A stretch of DNA of 7,916 bases from Syntrophomonadaceae bacterium (GTDB lineage Bacteria; Bacillota; Dethiobacteria; DTU022): assembly GCA_003558195.1 (NCBI GenBank), contig PWMM01000263.1, forward strand, positions 1-7,916, read 5' to 3'. Each line of letters opens with the position of its first letter. The first letter of the stretch is position 1. This document shows positions 5,811 through 7,916 of this stretch, piece by piece. The notes beneath the pieces were generated by a model. The model worked only from the letters and a program-made list of their open reading frames with translations, was not told the DNA's origin and made no database searches. Made by a program: the position numbers and the translations under genes.

Positions 5811-7088
5811 GTGCTATTTTTAGGAGCAAGTATGTTAACTAAGCTCTTATTAGGTTTTCCTTTTATGGTTGTCCTCCTAGGCTCTTTAATTCTATATTTC
5901 TGGATTTACATGCCCGGTTTCAATATGAATGTCCTGGTCCAGCAGGTCCTGACCGGGATTAAACCGCCGGCCCTGGTGGCTGTTCCCATGTTTATCCTGG
6001 GTGCAAGCATTATTACCTCCGGCAAGGCGGCGGAAAAACTGATCAACATGGTCAAGTCTTTTGTGGGACACATCCCCGGGGGTCTGCCCATTACCACCAA
6101 CGCCAGCTGCACCCTTTTCGGAGCGGTGTCGGGTTCCACCCAGGCCACGGTGGCCGCCATCGGGGGGACCATGCGGCCCATGCTTTTGCAGGCCGGTTAC
6201 CCCAGTTCTTTTACCCTGGGTCTGATTATCAATTCCAGTGATATCGCTTTCTTAATCCCTCCCAGTATCGGTTTTATTGTTTACGGGGTGGTTACCGGAA
6301 CCTCCATTGGAAAATTGTTCCTGGCTGGTATTGGCCCTGGTATCTTAATTTTTATCCTGTTTTCCATATACAGCTTTTTCTATTCCAAACATAAGAATTT
6401 AGGACAGCTACCGAAGGCAAGTTGGAGCGAGAGAGCTACCGCCATCAAAGAAGGTTTGCCTGTTATGGGGTTTCCCGCTATTATCGTTGGTGGTATTTAC
6501 CTTGGTATACTAAGCCCCACTGAAGCCGCTGCTGCAGCCGTGGCTTATGCCCTGTTTTTAGAACTCGCCGTTTACAGGCACCTGACCACCAGCAGCCTGG
6601 TGGACAGTTTCCTTCAAACCGGTGTGATCACCGGGGTGGTGTTTATCCTGGTCGGCGCCGGGCAGGCATTGTCCTGGATGCTCAGTTTCTTAAGGATTCC
6701 ACAGCAGGTTCTGGGCCCCTTATTCGGCACCGACCCCACTTATGTTACCGTAATCCTGATCATTGTGGTCTCCTATTTTGTGGCCTGCATGTTTGTCGAT
6801 CCCATCGTGGCTATTTACGTGTTGAGTCCGATCTTTGCGCCGTACGTGATCCAGGCCGGGGTTGATCCGATCCTGCTCGGGGTTCTCGTAACCCTGCAGG
6901 CGGCTATCGGTTCAGCCACACCGCCCTTTGGCTGCGACATTTTCACAGCCCAGCTGATATTCAGGCGGCCGTACCTGGAAGTGATCGGCCATACGCCGCC
7001 TTTTATCATTATCCTGATCCTGGTAACAATACTTTTGGTCGCCTTTCCGCAGATAGCGCTGTTTTTGCCGGATACTGCCCTGCTCTAA
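5811..7088 (+). CDS. dctM: TRAP transporter large membrane subunit (DctM family)
   Basis: This is the ion-coupled transport channel of the TRAP system, a member of the ion transporter superfamily with about 11-12 hydrophobic segments plus re-entrant hairpins. Its 425 residues are typical. Recognisable signatures are AVPMFILGA, GHIPGGLP, the first hairpin SGSTQAT (107-113), IPPSIGFIVYG starting near 149, and the second-half ATPPFGCDIF around 369-377. In known TRAP systems such hairpins bind sodium and substrate, so sodium-coupled uptake is expected. The canonical glycine/small-residue run before IPPSI is replaced by NSSDIAFL, placing D144 close to the expected transport site, which may mark a substrate subclass. 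The start is taken as GTG 5811, behind AAAGGTGG (5793-5800). ATG 5832, behind GGAG (5823-5826), is a real alternative and would remove seven residues. It forms one transporter with the two genes before it. Confidence 0.93.
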   Translation: MLFLGASMLTKLLLGFPFMVVLLGSLILYFWIYMPGFNMNVLVQQVLTGIKPPALVAVPMFILGASIITSGKAAEKLINMVKSFVGHIPGGLPITTNASCTLFGAVSGSTQATVAAIGGTMRPMLLQAGYPSSFTLGLIINSSDIAFLIPPSIGFIVYGVVTGTSIGKLFLAGIGPGILIFILFSIYSFFYSKHKNLGQLPKASWSERATAIKEGLPVMGFPAIIVGGIYLGILSPTEAAAAAVAYALFLELAVYRHLTTSSLVDSFLQTGVITGVVFILVGAGQALSWMLSFLRIPQQVLGPLFGTDPTYVTVILIIVVSYFVACMFVDPIVAIYVLSPIFAPYVIQAGVDPILLGVLVTLQAAIGSATPPFGCDIFTAQLIFRRPYLEVIGHTPPFIIILILVTILLVAFPQIALFLPDTALL

Positions 7089-7100
7089 GAAAGTAAAGGC

Positions 7101-7139
7101 AGGTTAACTCTGGCAAACCTAATATAAAGAGGAGGTTTG
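7101..7139 (+). promoter_or_regulatory. Possible RNA switch masking the racemase ribosome binding site
   Basis: CAAACCT (7114-7120) can pair perfectly with AGGTTTG (7133-7139), a 7-bp stem with a 12-base loop that covers part of the GGAGG site (7131-7135). The same AACCT (7116-7120) can instead pair with AGGTT at 7101-7105. The two hairpins exclude each other. Both are short, so the stability is modest and the function is only a suggestion. Confidence 0.3.
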
Positions 7140-7143
7140 AGCC

Positions 7144-7875
7144 ATGCTCTACCAGGCCAGGCCGGGTCAGTACAGTTACGGTGAAGCGATCGGAATACTA
7201 CTCCTGGAGAGCCCGGCCCCTTTTATACCGGGTGATGTGGCCAATGCAACTACCTACAATTTCCCGGTGCGGTTTAAAAAAGTGCCGGGGCTGACCGTAG
7301 AGCGCATCTTTAACCATGACTTAAGCCTGGTCGATAGTGTAATTGAAGCGGCTTTGGATTTGAAAGCAAATGGAGTCAGGGCTATTAGCGGCGATTGCGG
7401 ATTCATGGCCATATACCAGAAGCACTTAAGCGGTGTTTTAAATCTCCCGGTTTTCATGTCCAGCCTCCTGCAGGTTGCCTTTATCAATAACCTGCTGGCT
7501 GAAAAAGCAAAAATTGGCATTATCACAGCCAACGCTGCAGCCTTGGATAGCACAGTTTTAAAACCCTGCGGGGCTTACCTGCCCGAAAGAATAGCGATAC
7601 GCGGCTTGGAGGAACGCCCTCATTTCAGGGCAGCTTTTATTGAAGAAAAGGGTACTTTGGATAGTAATGCAGTGGAAGAGGAAGTGCTATCTTCAGCCCG
7701 GCAGCTCATAAAAGATGTACCTGAAGTTAGGGCTTTACTTCTGGAGTGCAGCGTGTTGCCGCCTTACTCAGCAGCGCTTCAGCAGGCTACAGGCCTGCCG
7801 GTTTTTGATTATGTAACTATGATTAATTATGTGTATTCGGCCGTGGTAAAGCAGCGGTTTAAAGGATTCATGTAA
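7144..7875 (+). CDS. Asp/Glu racemase superfamily protein
   Basis: This is a predicted cytoplasmic enzyme of 243 residues, the usual size for the aspartate/glutamate/hydantoin racemase superfamily. These enzymes have two similar domains and typically two cysteines that remove and add a proton at a chiral carbon. The candidate pair is C85 in SGDCGFM and C202 in LLECSVLPP, each after a hydrophobic strand as expected. GIITANAAALD in the second half is the other recognisable piece. The superfamily also includes maleate isomerases and arylmalonate decarboxylases, so racemisation is likely but not certain, and the substrate is unknown. Placed after an M20D amidohydrolase and a TRAP importer, it could convert between D and L forms of an amino acid or an N-acyl or hydantoin derivative. 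ATG 7144 has GGAGG (7131-7135) 8 bases upstream. The 55-base gap to the large TRAP subunit gene has no terminator, so co-transcription is likely. Confidence 0.88.
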   Translation: MLYQARPGQYSYGEAIGILLLESPAPFIPGDVANATTYNFPVRFKKVPGLTVERIFNHDLSLVDSVIEAALDLKANGVRAISGDCGFMAIYQKHLSGVLNLPVFMSSLLQVAFINNLLAEKAKIGIITANAAALDSTVLKPCGAYLPERIAIRGLEERPHFRAAFIEEKGTLDSNAVEEEVLSSARQLIKDVPEVRALLLECSVLPPYSAALQQATGLPVFDYVTMINYVYSAVVKQRFKGFM

Positions 7876-7901
7876 GGATTTGCCTTAACAAGAAGCAGGA
7901 T

Positions 7902-7908
7902 AAGGAGG
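7902..7908 (+). promoter_or_regulatory. Ribosome binding site of a next gene that begins at or past the right edge
   Basis: AAGGAGG at 7902-7908 is followed by 8 bases to the window end with no complete start codon. A start at about 7916-7918 would have ideal spacing. A further + strand gene, probably of the same operon, therefore begins at the edge. Confidence 0.75.
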
Positions 7909-7916
7909 CCTGATTA

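Noticed and set aside
1..7916. CRISPR array, tRNA, insertion sequence, phage or toxin-antitoxin genes
   Set aside because: No regularly spaced repeats, cloverleaf, terminal inverted repeats with a transposase, or matching protein motifs were seen on either strand.

Overview
The window looks like chromosomal DNA of a Gram-positive anaerobe of the Bacillota (Clostridia or a related class). This is an inference. It rests on strong GGAGG-type ribosome binding sites, two TTG starts and one GTG start, a lipoprotein-type solute-binding protein, short intrinsic terminators and moderate GC. The extracytoplasmic binding protein is strikingly acidic, which would suit a saline or alkaline habitat, but one protein cannot prove that. 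All genes read on the + strand. I see no tRNA, rRNA, CRISPR array, insertion sequence or prophage gene.

Bases 1-1571: the 3' end of an unrecognised gene (stop at 205), a weak terminator-like hairpin, then a beta-class DNA methyltransferase with a SPPY motif (N4-cytosine type). Its best start is a TTG at 405 behind an AAGGAG site, shorter than the longest open frame. No restriction endonuclease is visible beside it. An imperfect hairpin follows it.

Bases 1618-2604: a plausible sigma-A promoter, an IclR-family regulator with a TTG start, and an AT-rich intrinsic terminator.

Bases 2605-7916: an AT-rich, probably regulatory gap leads into a co-directional cluster. It encodes an M20D amidohydrolase (N-acyl amino acid or hippurate hydrolase type), a TRAP transporter in the order binding protein (P), small membrane subunit (Q), large membrane subunit (M), and an Asp/Glu racemase superfamily enzyme. 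A ribosome binding site for a further gene lies in the last 15 bases, so the cluster continues beyond the window. A perfect 11-bp hairpin plus T-run sits between the P and Q genes and probably lowers expression of the membrane subunits relative to the binding protein.

The simplest reading is a catabolic module. The TRAP system imports a carboxylate, perhaps an N-acyl amino acid or a related compound. The M20D enzyme removes the acyl group, and the racemase-family enzyme adjusts the stereochemistry of the product or acts on a related acid. The IclR protein is the likely regulator. The substrate cannot be read from sequence. I find no clear sign of a wholly new system; the most interesting points are the gene combination, the acidic tether of the binding protein and the RNA structures between genes.
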